From the NCBI RefSeq assembly GCF_029203305.1, contig NC_089464.1:1178001-1242000 (forward strand): 64,000 bases of DNA. Reading direction: 5' to 3'. This DNA comes from Yamadazyma tenuis (taxonomy: Eukaryota; Ascomycota; Pichiomycetes; Serinales; Debaryomycetaceae). This document shows, piece by piece, positions 38,331 through 48,193 of this stretch. The stretch's first letter is position 1. Each line of letters starts with the position of its first letter. Position numbers and translations under genes: made by a program. The notes below the pieces were generated by a model. It did no database searches. It was not told the DNA's origin and saw nothing but the letters and a program-made list of their open reading frames with translations.

Positions 38331-40058
38331 CGACTCTCAGTGAGGATGAAGAATCAGAAATCCAGCTGTAGGTCTACCTCGGTGAATAATTATTAGTATG
38401 GTTAAAATGCCGAAGCCTCCTGTGATGGCTGTAAGTCAAGAAAACGCCTGAACCGCTTGAAACCGGAAAACGTATGGGTTTCAGCTACGGAGTCTGAAGT
38501 GCAGCAAACCCTTATACTGTTCATCCTGGTCATGATTGTCACTTAAATGGCAAATCACTTGCAGGAAAATTGATAGAAGTTTATTTTAGACTTACTCAAG
38601 GAAATCTCAATGTATTAACATACATATTTACAACTGTTGAAACATATGCAGTCAGAAATATTGATTTCCGTTGGTAAACCAATTGTGTGGCTGCAAATGA
38701 GCAAGTTTGTATGCTAAAGCCTCGGAAGAATTGCGATCAAAATTAGGCTTGCACTCCCCCAAATTTCCAGTCGACCTAAAAACCGGCTACAGCTAGGAAG
38801 GACGGTAATTACAATTTGTTCGATAGTTTAATCTTGCACTACTTAGAGATTCGATGACAAGGAACTTTTTCCAATAATTTTCCGTTAATCTTATTTAGCC
38901 CGAACAGTTTTTGCAAAATTCACAAGTTTAGTGAGAAATTTTTTTCTTCTCAACTTCTTATAGCTATATTGAAGCCTAATTCTTTGTAAAAATGAAGGTT
39001 TTGTAGAATAATCTTTTCCTTAAGAATTACAAATTTGATAATAGACTTGAGGATTTTCATTTGGTTCAGGTAATATTAACCTGCTAAATGCATTATCTCT
39101 AGGATACACAATGAATTCAATAAGCAAGACTTTCATCTAGTAACACATTTTTTGTAATATTTGTGTTAAGGTGGAAGCTCACAAGAGAGTAGAGAACATA
39201 TACGGTTGGATTTTGGATATGTTTCATTGCACTAGGTGAAAGTCTTCCCTGTAAACTTGGACATCTTCGGCGTATGGGACAGAAATAAAGAGCCGTCTTT
39301 TCCTCTATTTTTGAGTCAATTTTCAGTTTCTGAGGAGGTTCTGGCATATGTCATACGAAGTGTTTAGGATCCACTCCAGAGGAAAGCCAACAGAGTATCT
39401 GAGCCAGTATCCGAGCCAGCATTTGAAGGCCAACCGATGAATCGCAATTGCTATCTCCAAACGGTATTGTTTGGAAACTTCGAAGCATGCAACAATTACG
39501 TTTGATAACAAGATGTAAAAGGGGCTCACCATGTCTGAATGATCAATGCTTTTTAAGCTCTCTAATATCCTACTAACTGTAATCAGCCGCCAACACTCGT
39601 AGTGGGCTGAGGCGGACGAAAAATATAACGAAAATGTCGGGATGGGACTCCAAGGGTTTTGAGGCTGACTTTCAAGAAGGGGATAGGGAGGATTCAAAGT
39701 AGTTAGGATGTTCCGCAAAATGAAACCTGTATCTATTGAACTACCGATATGACATAATGAATGTTAGTTTTCCAACTCACCAACGGCTACGGTATATAGA
39801 ATTCAATTCCCCCACGGAGGGGTACACAACGCATTCCCCTAAAACATCATTCAGGTTATTCAGTGATGGAATTTGAAAAGAAGGTAAAGAAAGAAAGTTC
39901 TGACCCATACCCCACCGAAGATCTGACCCCACCAGTACCAAATTGAATTTCACACGTACAAGCTTATCTTCTCTGATTATTTTGCTTTCCAAATTTTCAT
40001 TAAGGCTATGTTTTGGTTTTCTTTCACATCCTCATAATCGCCTGTTCCAATCTTTATT

Positions 40059-40106
40059 AAAAAGACCGTGAAAAAGACCTTGAAAAAGACCTTGAAAAAG
40101 ACCGTG
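40059..40106 (+). repeat. 12-nt tandem repeat, four copies
   Basis: AAAAAGACC followed by GTG, TTG, TTG, GTG in successive units; outer copies match each other and inner copies match each other. Confidence 0.9.
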
Positions 40107-40554
40107 CTCTTCTAGATGTTGTTACAACTTTGGTTACAAGTTCTGTTTTTTATGCCTGTAATATGCCATAGAAATCTCTTTTTGAACTTCCATGCTAGCG
40201 GATGTTGCAGGGGCTGGCCATCAGCAGCCAATATTTTTTTTTCATGAAGGGGGTATGATAAAATGCCGATCCTTCCTAAACTGGGTAAATGGTTATCATT
40301 TTAGTCTCTGCTCCTAACATATCGCCGTGTAAGTAAATGCACGCCAATTTCTACATTTTGAGTAGTAAAGTTTCTAGCAGATTCTCTGCTTACAGTTTGA
40401 TAGGATTATTCAATTTCTCTTGTGGTCACTAGGTGTTCATTCAGGTCAAATATGAATAGTGACAAATAGGTTTCGAAGGTATTTTCCTGTGCCGCTGCTT
40501 CACTAATTTCAGCACCTGGGTCAGCCTATTTTCTATCATATGAACAAATCTTAG

Positions 40555-40700
40555 TATTAAAAACTTACTCATCATCTTTCAAAAAAAATATAATGGCTAT
40601 GACCCCAGTTTCAAGGTTTCTCCTTTAAAGAGGCAGTGTCCAATTAGAATTGATTTGCCCCTTTAATGACGAAAATTAGTTGAACTGACGCCTTGGAATA
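40555..40700 (+). repeat. dispersed decayed repeat, family A, copy 1
   Basis: Shares an ordered series of matches with 43868-44060 and 63575-63770: a CTCA-x-CA-x-CT-x-CAAAAAA core, AAT-x-GCT-x-TG, TAAAGAGG-x-AG-x-G, then CCC-TT-AA-GA-GAAAAT-A. Most diverged of the three. Confidence 0.5.
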
Positions 40701-41450
40701 TTTTCTGTTCAACAATAGGTTGTCTCTCTAATTCGTATCTTAATTAGGGGTTCCAGTCATCGGGTCTTGCCACTTTGAGTCAATCAACAATGCCTGTTGT
40801 CCAATTGCCTAAATAGATCCAATCAACTGAGTACCTTTTGCACTCCGTGTGGCTAATACGTATACGCTTTGAGGTATGTTATCAAGCTCTTGCAGTACTT
40901 AAATATTACCCTCCGCGATTAAAAATCAACAGTTCTAGTAAAGATTAGGCAGGGCGGTTATATCATTTGGAAATGTAAACTCTTTTTTGATTTAGAGTAA
41001 ATTTTGAGAATACAAGGTTACTACATTGAGGATCGTAGAGTACTAAGGTATGAAAATTGTGGAACCTCTAATGTCATCCTGTCTCCTGTTCAGCTCAGAT
41101 TTCAAAAGCGGCCATTCGTTTTTGGCTAGGCCTTGAAAAGAAGAAATAACCTGCCCCTTGCCGTAAACTTCGACTCTCCTGGCTGAAGATCTTTTACCTC
41201 TTGAGATGTAGATATACTTTATCTCATTGTTAAAGCCATTTCCTATATTAAACCTTCCAACAAGCTTATACTCCAGAGTAAAAGTACTAACCTTTTGGGA
41301 ATGTGCACTATTTAAATACTAAACTCGTGTTCTCTATATCAATGCCCAAATGGAGATACTTTGGAAATTACTCAGCCAAGTAATTCCCCTTGTCGATAAG
41401 TGGGTATATAGTAAATAATGTACCCTATGCATGGTACTAAATTTCTTCAA

Positions 41451-43406
41451 ATGAAACTTGCAAGCTTATTAAGCAGCTTAGCTATCTTGCCCTCCGTATT
41501 TTCCGCTAGTATTGATGTCGGAGGATGTTCTCCTGATACAACTGACCTAGAGCAGGGTTTAAAAGCTGAGTTCTTTAGTGTTACTACAGAGGAGGTCGAT
41601 AATGATAACCGAAATAAAGCTAATTTTGAGTCCTTCCTTCAAAAGATGGACAAATATAAGGTAGTTTGTACTGGTAATACAGGTGATGATATTAATTTCT
41701 ACTATCCACTGGAAACTATTGGTGAAACTGCTACTATTTATGGCTGTTCGGAGAACACAGAAAAAATTGGAGTAAGGCTTACAGGTTACTTATATGCTAC
41801 GCAGTCAGGAACTTACAACATTCTGGTTACCTTTAACAACGCTGGAGCATTAACAATTGGAAATGGGAACGGTTTGGACTGCTGTAGTAATAGTAGCATT
41901 CCATATGAGGCAGGAGATAGTGCATACTTGTTTTCCACTACTTCGCAGTCGCCTGCGGAAAGAAGTCAACAATACGAATTGAAGGCTGGAGTGTATTATC
42001 CTATTAAGATCCTTTATTATAATGGTTACACGGGGCCAGCTACTTTCACACTTGGTATTACCTTACCCGATGGAACACAACTCACTGAGTCTGAATTTCC
42101 TTTGTATACCTTTAACACAACCAATGAATCTGATTATTGCCCGATTACCACAACCACTACTCTCATATGGACAGGAACTGATACTGAGACTTTTACAGTG
42201 ACAGCTTCTGACGGCGACGTGACTGTTACTGTTGAAGTACCAGAATCCACAACCACTACAACTGAACCATGGACTGGTACAGGTACTACTACTGTCACAA
42301 TCTATCCTTCGAATCCAAGTGATCCTGTAACTATTGAAGTTAAAACTCCAGAATCCACAACCACTACAACTGAACCATGGACTGGTACAGGTACGTTCGA
42401 GACAACAATCTATCCTTCGAATCCAAGTGACCCAGTTACAGTTCTCAAGAAGACTCCAGAAACTACAACCACTACAACTGAACCATGGACTGGTACAGGT
42501 ACTACTACTGTCACAATCTATCCTTCGAATCCAAGTGATCCTGTAACTATTGAAGTTAAAACTCCAGAATCCACAACCACTACAACTGAACCATGGACTG
42601 GTACAGGTACTACTACTGTCACAATCTATCCTTCGAATCCAAGTGATCCTGTAACTATTGAAGTTAAAACTCCAGAGTCCACAACCACTACAACCCATCT
42701 TGGATCCATTGCCACGACTTTTACTATTACTCCCTCAAACCCAAGTGACCCAGTGACTGTTGTTGTTGAAACAACCCCTACTCCCTCAAGCTCTTCTTCA
42801 TCACGTGTCAAACCATTAAGCCTGTCTTTCCACTGGTTGAATTCAACTACTCCAATATCATCTTCGGGTACTTCGTCTTCAGAAGGGACTTCTTCTAGTC
42901 CAGCACCATCTAGTCCAGCACCATCTAGTCCAGCACCATCTAGTCCAGCACCATCTAGTCCAGCATCATCTAGTCCAGCATCATCTAGTCCAGCACCATC
43001 TAGTCCAGCACCATCTAGTCCAGCATCATCTAGTCCAGCACCATCTAGTCCAGCATCATCTAGTCCAGCACCATCTAGTCCAGCACCATCTAGTCCAGCA
43101 CCATCTAGTCCAGCACCATCTAGTCCAGCACCATCTAGTCCAGCACCATCTAGTCCAGCACCATCTAGTCGTACACCTTCGGAAAGTATTATCACTATTA
43201 CCACCCCTTGGACCGGCTCTGTTACATCAACTTATACCACAACTGGAACTGATGGTAAGCCAACTGTTGTTGTCGATACTCCTGTTCCTACCATCACTAC
43301 TCCATGGACTGCTGTACAAGAAGTCTCCACTTACGAGGCTATGGGTTCAAAGAACACCTACACATTCTTGGCTGTGTTATCTGCACTTTTGTGGATTTCA
43401 TTTTGA
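41451..43406 (+). CDS. adhesin 1: GPI-anchored PA14/GLEYA-type surface protein
   Basis: Probable cell-wall adhesin of 651 aa. The start [10 protein letters not shown] at 41451 gives a clean signal peptide; the in-frame ATG at 41418 would bury it behind 11 residues. N-domain (about 25-235) begins [18 protein letters not shown], then [22 protein letters not shown] and [12 protein letters not shown], the Flo/GLEYA lectin fold with its Cys-Cys motif. Four 36-aa Thr-rich flocculin-type repeats ([10 protein letters not shown]...) follow, then 18 SSPA[P/S] units, one and a part TITTPWT repeats, and a GPI signal (YEAMGSKN plus hydrophobic tail). It lacks the cysteine-bearing C-terminal module found in adhesins 2 and 3. 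Ligand unknown. Confidence 0.88.
   Translation: MKLASLLSSLAILPSVFSASIDVGGCSPDTTDLEQGLKAEFFSVTTEEVDNDNRNKANFESFLQKMDKYKVVCTGNTGDDINFYYPLETIGETATIYGCSENTEKIGVRLTGYLYATQSGTYNILVTFNNAGALTIGNGNGLDCCSNSSIPYEAGDSAYLFSTTSQSPAERSQQYELKAGVYYPIKILYYNGYTGPATFTLGITLPDGTQLTESEFPLYTFNTTNESDYCPITTTTTLIWTGTDTETFTVTASDGDVTVTVEVPESTTTTTEPWTGTGTTTVTIYPSNPSDPVTIEVKTPESTTTTTEPWTGTGTFETTIYPSNPSDPVTVLKKTPETTTTTTEPWTGTGTTTVTIYPSNPSDPVTIEVKTPESTTTTTEPWTGTGTTTVTIYPSNPSDPVTIEVKTPESTTTTTHLGSIATTFTITPSNPSDPVTVVVETTPTPSSSSSSRVKPLSLSFHWLNSTTPISSSGTSSSEGTSSSPAPSSPAPSSPAPSSPAPSSPASSSPASSSPAPSSPAPSSPASSSPAPSSPASSSPAPSSPAPSSPAPSSPAPSSPAPSSPAPSSPAPSSRTPSESIITITTPWTGSVTSTYTTTGTDGKPTVVVDTPVPTITTPWTAVQEVSTYEAMGSKNTYTFLAVLSALLWISF
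42246..42680 (+). repeat. 108-nt flocculin-type repeats in adhesin 1
   Basis: Four copies of a 36-codon unit. Copies 1, 3 and 4 read [20 protein letters not shown]; copy 2 carries FETTIY and VTVLKK, the version found in adhesin 2. Confidence 0.9.
42894..43163 (+). repeat. 15-nt SSPAP tandem repeat in adhesin 1
   Basis: Eighteen units of TCTAGTCCAGCACCA or the single-base variant TCTAGTCCAGCATCA ([10 protein letters not shown]), forming a likely O-mannosylated stalk. Confidence 0.92.
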
Positions 43407-45247
43407 ATCAATCCAATGGAACCTGGGTGGGATTCATACATGAGAAACGTGATTGTTTGTGAATGTTTGGTTATTATAATTTCTCTTGTCAAGTTCTTTC
43501 GCTTACCAATACTTGGTACTGTATTAATATACACTTTTGTGGCGTAAGTAATAAAACGTTGTAGTAAGATTATCATGTTTCTGGTTTGGACATTAGATTT
43601 TCATTAAGAACCTTTTATATATTGGTGGTTAAAATCAACACTTGAAGAGGCTACAGTTTCGAAATAAGCGGGTAGGATAGAAACTTGTTTACATGGCTTT
43701 GGTATTAAGAGAGATTTAGTTGTACAACCAGCGGAATTACGGTTCGGCCGTGCGAGATTCAAAATTAATTTGCGGAATCGAATTTACCCCCACAATTTTT
43801 GATATAGTCAGAGCTTGCAGATAAAAAGTGTCATAAATATTATTCAAGGTCGAGAAAAGTGATTTATGCAGATATGAGAAATGATGTCAATTAATTGATA
43901 TTACATTTTTGAGCACTTGGAATCAGCTCAGCAGACTCCAAAAAAGACTAATAGCTGTGTACACGCCACCGTCTATAAAAATTTGCTCTAAAGAGGTAGG
44001 GAATCGCCGAGACTTGGCTCCCTTAAAGGATGAAAATCAATTAGACCTCGTATGCTGCCAAAAAATTACACGATTATCGTGAACTGCATATAATTTTGAA
44101 GGACGTCGATTACGGCAATTTGTATAGATGAAATGTAGAGGTAATGCTAAAGAATCGTACAAAGCTCTGACGTTGTGCTAAATATATTCTCACAGCGGTA
44201 CCTTCGTTTCAATATCACAAAATGAGCGGATTGGGGTAAGTACTTTCTCTCTTAATGTCAGTTAGAATTTAATAAAAAAGCGCGTCAAAATTGGGGCATG
44301 AATACCTAATGGTAAAAGCTCCTGTAGCCGTAACCAATTAAGCAGTATATATGACAGTGTAGGTTTGCTGTGACAAGCCTCATTAAGCTTTGGATGCGAA
44401 AATATACAAAAGACTTTCCCGAGTACTACCGCGTTACATAAAGTTGCATATCTATATATCACAAATTCATAATTGATGATTCGTGAATTCTCACACTCAA
44501 AAACTGGGAACAGAAGCTCGTACATGGTATTATGTATAGTATATGATTTGCATGAAGCAACTTCAAAAATGTATATTTCGAAGAAACAGGTCATAACCCC
44601 CTAGCCTTCAACATCAGATTTTTATGTCATCGCCGGAGTTATCACAATATCAGAGATCTTCAAATTAAAGCATTGTTCTTAGGCACATGCAGGATGAATA
44701 TCTATATGTCTTCAGTTTTCTTGGCTTACGGTATGTGCAGGTGGAGATGTCTAGGGAGGAAAGTAATTTCAGCTGATGTCTTTCAATGGATTGGCACCTG
44801 CTGTTAAACTTTGACCATAACTCTCAACAATATCCAATTATTAAACCCATCTTCAACTCAAGAAGTTGGGGTTTGAACTAGAATAAATCCGGAGCCATTA
44901 GAAAAAGTCCGGGCCGAAGTAAGGGGGAGATGCACGTATCCTAAAATAAACCAGACTGCACAAGGAAGGCAGGGGGGGCAACCTGTTAAAAACCACACAC
45001 TATGCAAGCTGCTTTATAAAAATTACATGCTAAACAGAATACGTGCACGCATACAAGTTTCTGCGTGGGAGAGTTTACAAATATTAATCAAGCAGTTTGT
45101 AATCCTCGAGATTTTCTCTTCAAGTCACGGAATCTGAGAATTGTGTTCAATTTGGTTTGCAGATTGTGTCTATCATGCCAGAAATTTCTTAGATATATTC
45201 CAATATTTACCCATAATTCGATACTGGAATATTGGGCCATACATTAA
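43407..45247. other. intergenic region between adhesin 1 and mannosyltransferase
   Basis: 1.8 kb between convergent genes. The first 400 bp is a diverged inverted copy of the sequence downstream of adhesin 3 (57180-57564); shared blocks include the AACCTTTTATATATTGGTGG and GCGGAATCGAATTTACCCC regions. A family A repeat copy follows. A minus-strand frame at 44262-44594 matches no family. Confidence 0.6.
43868..44060 (+). repeat. dispersed decayed repeat, family A, copy 2
   Basis: Clear ordered similarity to 63575-63770: ATGCAGATA-GGAAATGA, TTGATATTAC-TTTGAG, TGGAA-CAG-CCAG-AGA-TCCAA, AATGGCTG-GTACA, and AGAG-TAG-GAATC-CC further on; also matches 40555-40700. Confidence 0.65.
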
Positions 45248-47578
45248 TCACTCATTCCCGACCCAAATATCACCAAAATAAGCGTACAAATCTATTGAGT
45301 CCTGTTCAAACTCGTACACATGTCCCACTTGAGTGTTATCACCTCCGTCAGACGTGAGTCCACCTATTGAAGAGTATGCACACCACAAATAACTGTGACA
45401 ATATCCATGTTCCATTTTCCAGCCTTCTTTTGGCTCTTCAACGCTGTTCTCTGCGGTTTTTGCCGATTTTATATTGAAGGGTGGAATGACGGCATTTTTG
45501 AGTTTTAAAGATCCTTCATAGTACTCTCGCATGGATTCAGCATCTTTTAAGAATTTAAAATGCTCTTGTTTCTTAACCTCTGATTCAAAATTAACAAGAT
45601 CGCTTTTCCCACAGAACTTGAAACCTGAGTTGAACCATACCAACTTTCCATTTTCATCGAGGTGTCCTGGATGAGGTGAACAGAGTTCCTGAGATTTCTT
45701 GAGGTTTCCTTGACTGGTCAATCTTTCTTCCTGGGAAGTAAGAGTCCCAATCGATGCAGCGAAATTCTTGTTGAAGTGATAGTCTTCATCACCATTGGCG
45801 GCGAATCCCAACCAGAATATCTCTTTGTCTCCATGGACTCTAGAGGTAACAGGCTTAAAGAAGTTCAATTGGAGCATTGTTAAGATGGAGTTGAAGTGTA
45901 AGTGTCTATTGATCAACACCACTCCACTTTCCATGAAATGGTTCATTCCATCAAAGAACTCCAATCCAAGGGTCTTCTGGGTGATGATGGGAATATCAAA
46001 CATCAAGTTGTCTAAAATTGAAGGGGTAATCTTCTGAAAAAATTTAGTATCACCTGGTGGTCTGAATTGAGGGGTAGTTCTATCCTTGAAGAAGTAGGCC
46101 CCGGTGGTTTTGTAGTCCTTCAAGTCGAAAAATTCGGATGGGCTTTGCAACAACACTGTATCAGCGTCAACTAACATGAATTCCTCAAATGAATTGAACA
46201 ACGTTGCTAAGAACTTATTGGCAAACCGTTTGAACTTATCCTTGAAATTATCGTGAATGGCGTTGTACGTGTTTACAAACCACACTTCTTGCTTTGGCAA
46301 TCCACCGTCTTGGACATTGAGGTAGTCGGCTGGGAAATTCTTTGAAACTTTGTGGAAACTTTCCGGTAAATCTATCATTTTATTTCGAGCAGCGGCGACT
46401 ATTCTCGCTTTAGTATCATCGCTGAGGGAGTCATAGAATACGATTTGGATTGGATAGTGGTTGTTCAAAGCTCTCAATAGGCGAATGAGTCTTACAGTAT
46501 CGTCTACATGTTTGTCACCAATCGATAGCACAATGCCCTTCCCATTCAACAGATTCTTGAATTTGTTGAAGAAGCATGGCCCATTTGCAGTGAATGTAGA
46601 TTTGGAGGGGCGTTCAGTGAAACCCTTGAACTTGGAGTTTGTAGTCTTGAACACCTCAGGATAATGAACGAATTTACGTAGATCCGGGGGAGATAGGAAG
46701 ATCTCACCGGTCCATCTTTCATAAATGGGGTAAGAATGAGACATCCATTTATAGATTCTGCTTTCCAACTCACTACAGGATTTGGAACCCTGGTCGTTGA
46801 TTAATATCTCACCATCGGTGGCCTTGAACTGGGTACGATCTATGCTGTTGGCTTCTTTTTCTAACAATTCATTGGCTTTGCCCATGATGTACCTGTCATC
46901 ACTGGTGACGTAGCACTTGTCGAAAATCCGTAAATGGGACAAGTAGTCTACAATCTTCTGTTCCGTCTTCATGGTTCGTTCCCAGAACACCTTGAACTCT
47001 TCTTCGGCAAGCTGCTCCACGCCTTTAACGACATTCTTATCCTTGAAATTGATCTTATCATATTCCAAGTTCAGCATCTGGGCATATTTGTGCCTTGTGT
47101 TTTCAGAAGTCTCTTTTTTAAACAGCTCTAAGTCAAAACCATCACGATGATCAAGAGGAAAGTCTTCATTAGGATCCACAAACCAGTTGCGGTCTCTGAT
47201 AAATAGGTTCTTAAAGTACAAGTCACACCTCTCAGTGAAATCGAGGTTTGCTAGAATGTCCGACAATGCGTGCTTCTCCAAAATTTGGTCATATACTCTC
47301 GAATGGCTATCAATACTTCTAGTCTCTTCAATTTCCAAGGTACGCACCAATTTCTGGATGGTACAGTCTTCAAACACATCGATTTTCTTGACATTCACAG
47401 GATTGGACAACTCTGCATTGGGAGACCCAAGTTCCAGGTGGTAAATAGACGTGTCCGACTCACTAAATCCAATCGAAGTGTAGCTATGGGTCCAGATGCC
47501 AACTGAAACTAACCAACAGGCGATGAACCCGTAGAACACGGGTTTTGAATTTTGCCGAAGGTTGAATGCTTTGTCCAT
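45248..47578 (-). CDS. MNN1-family alpha-1,3-mannosyltransferase
   Basis: Golgi type II glycosyltransferase of 776 aa that would cap N- or O-linked mannan with alpha-1,3-mannose. The start MDKAFNLRQN at 47578 is the first ATG. One N-terminal membrane anchor (about 14-32, FYGFIACWLVSVGIWT). Family signatures: GKGIVLSIGDKHVDDTVRLI, YPIQIVFYDSLSDD, the metal-binding FMLVDADTVLLQSP, ESGVVLINR and GDKEIFWLGFAANGDEDYHF. The C-terminus HGYCHSYLWCAYSSIGG is also found as a fragment at 52946-53131. Members of this family decorate adhesins such as its neighbours. Confidence 0.93.
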   Translation of the reverse strand: MDKAFNLRQNSKPVFYGFIACWLVSVGIWTHSYTSIGFSESDTSIYHLELGSPNAELSNPVNVKKIDVFEDCTIQKLVRTLEIEETRSIDSHSRVYDQILEKHALSDILANLDFTERCDLYFKNLFIRDRNWFVDPNEDFPLDHRDGFDLELFKKETSENTRHKYAQMLNLEYDKINFKDKNVVKGVEQLAEEEFKVFWERTMKTEQKIVDYLSHLRIFDKCYVTSDDRYIMGKANELLEKEANSIDRTQFKATDGEILINDQGSKSCSELESRIYKWMSHSYPIYERWTGEIFLSPPDLRKFVHYPEVFKTTNSKFKGFTERPSKSTFTANGPCFFNKFKNLLNGKGIVLSIGDKHVDDTVRLIRLLRALNNHYPIQIVFYDSLSDDTKARIVAAARNKMIDLPESFHKVSKNFPADYLNVQDGGLPKQEVWFVNTYNAIHDNFKDKFKRFANKFLATLFNSFEEFMLVDADTVLLQSPSEFFDLKDYKTTGAYFFKDRTTPQFRPPGDTKFFQKITPSILDNLMFDIPIITQKTLGLEFFDGMNHFMESGVVLINRHLHFNSILTMLQLNFFKPVTSRVHGDKEIFWLGFAANGDEDYHFNKNFAASIGTLTSQEERLTSQGNLKKSQELCSPHPGHLDENGKLVWFNSGFKFCGKSDLVNFESEVKKQEHFKFLKDAESMREYYEGSLKLKNAVIPPFNIKSAKTAENSVEEPKEGWKMEHGYCHSYLWCAYSSIGGLTSDGGDNTQVGHVYEFEQDSIDLYAYFGDIWVGNE

Positions 47579-48193
47579 AGTGTGATACAAGACAAGCTAT
47601 ATCTTGACAATATGCGTTGAGGCTTAAAAACTGGGAGACCATTTGCAAATAAGGTGTACAGGCGGCTTGAACTATGGTATATTTGCTACGAGTTGTGCTT
47701 TAAAGGGAGATTACGTAAGAAGAGTTAACAAAAAGGAGTGCTGAGAATAAACAAAAGAACTATATTGAATTAAGAAAAAGATGAGTTAGCTTGCAAAGGT
47801 TCCTACAATGGCCGCCTTGAAAGTATACCATCTTTAATTGGTATTGTGCTAGGAAGTGGTGGGGCCTGAAACAGACTAAAAATGCTCACAAATATTGGTC
47901 CCTTCCTTGATTTCACGATGCATAAACAGAAGTTTTTCAAACACCTCGATAAAACCCATTGTAATGCTCAAGTATGGAGCCTATCCACCAATACTATTCT
48001 CAACCACTGGAATAGGCAGATATATGATTTTTTACTACAAAGTTTTATCACGTACACCATAAAAGCATATATTATTACAGTACCAAGTATTGGTACGCGA
48101 AAGAACTAAACGAAAAGAAATTATAATAACCAAACATTCATGAACAATTACATTTCTCATGTATAAATCATATCCTGGTTCCATTGGATTGAT
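47579..48193. other. promoter of mannosyltransferase and 3' flank of adhesin 2
   Basis: 615 bp. The last 190 bp (about 48005-48193) is similar to the 3' flanks of adhesins 1 and 3, including ATTATAATAACCAAACATT and ACAGTACCAAGTATTGGTA (in adhesin 2 orientation these follow the stop codon). Confidence 0.6.

Larger units (their letters stand above)
38331..41450. other. gene-poor region upstream of adhesin 1
   Basis: Over 3 kb with only short frames. Minus-strand frames at 39117-39347, 39323-39718 and 39777-39992 may be decayed coding sequence but match nothing I know. The right part is the long promoter of adhesin 1. It contains a 12-nt tandem repeat and one copy of a dispersed decayed repeat (listed separately). 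Confidence 0.5.

Noticed and set aside
39323..39718. 131-codon minus-strand frame in the gap before adhesin 1
   Set aside because: No motif or family recognised, and neighbouring frames are equally short; kept only as a possible relic in the region note.
42626..43204. 192-codon minus-strand frame (GAGLD repeats) opposite adhesin 1
   Set aside because: Antisense reading of the SSPAP repeat array; the same artefact appears opposite adhesin 3 at 58490-58831.
44262..44594. 110-codon minus-strand frame between adhesin 1 and the mannosyltransferase
   Set aside because: Biased, Cys/Tyr/Ile-rich composition typical of chance frames in AT-rich DNA; no family similarity.
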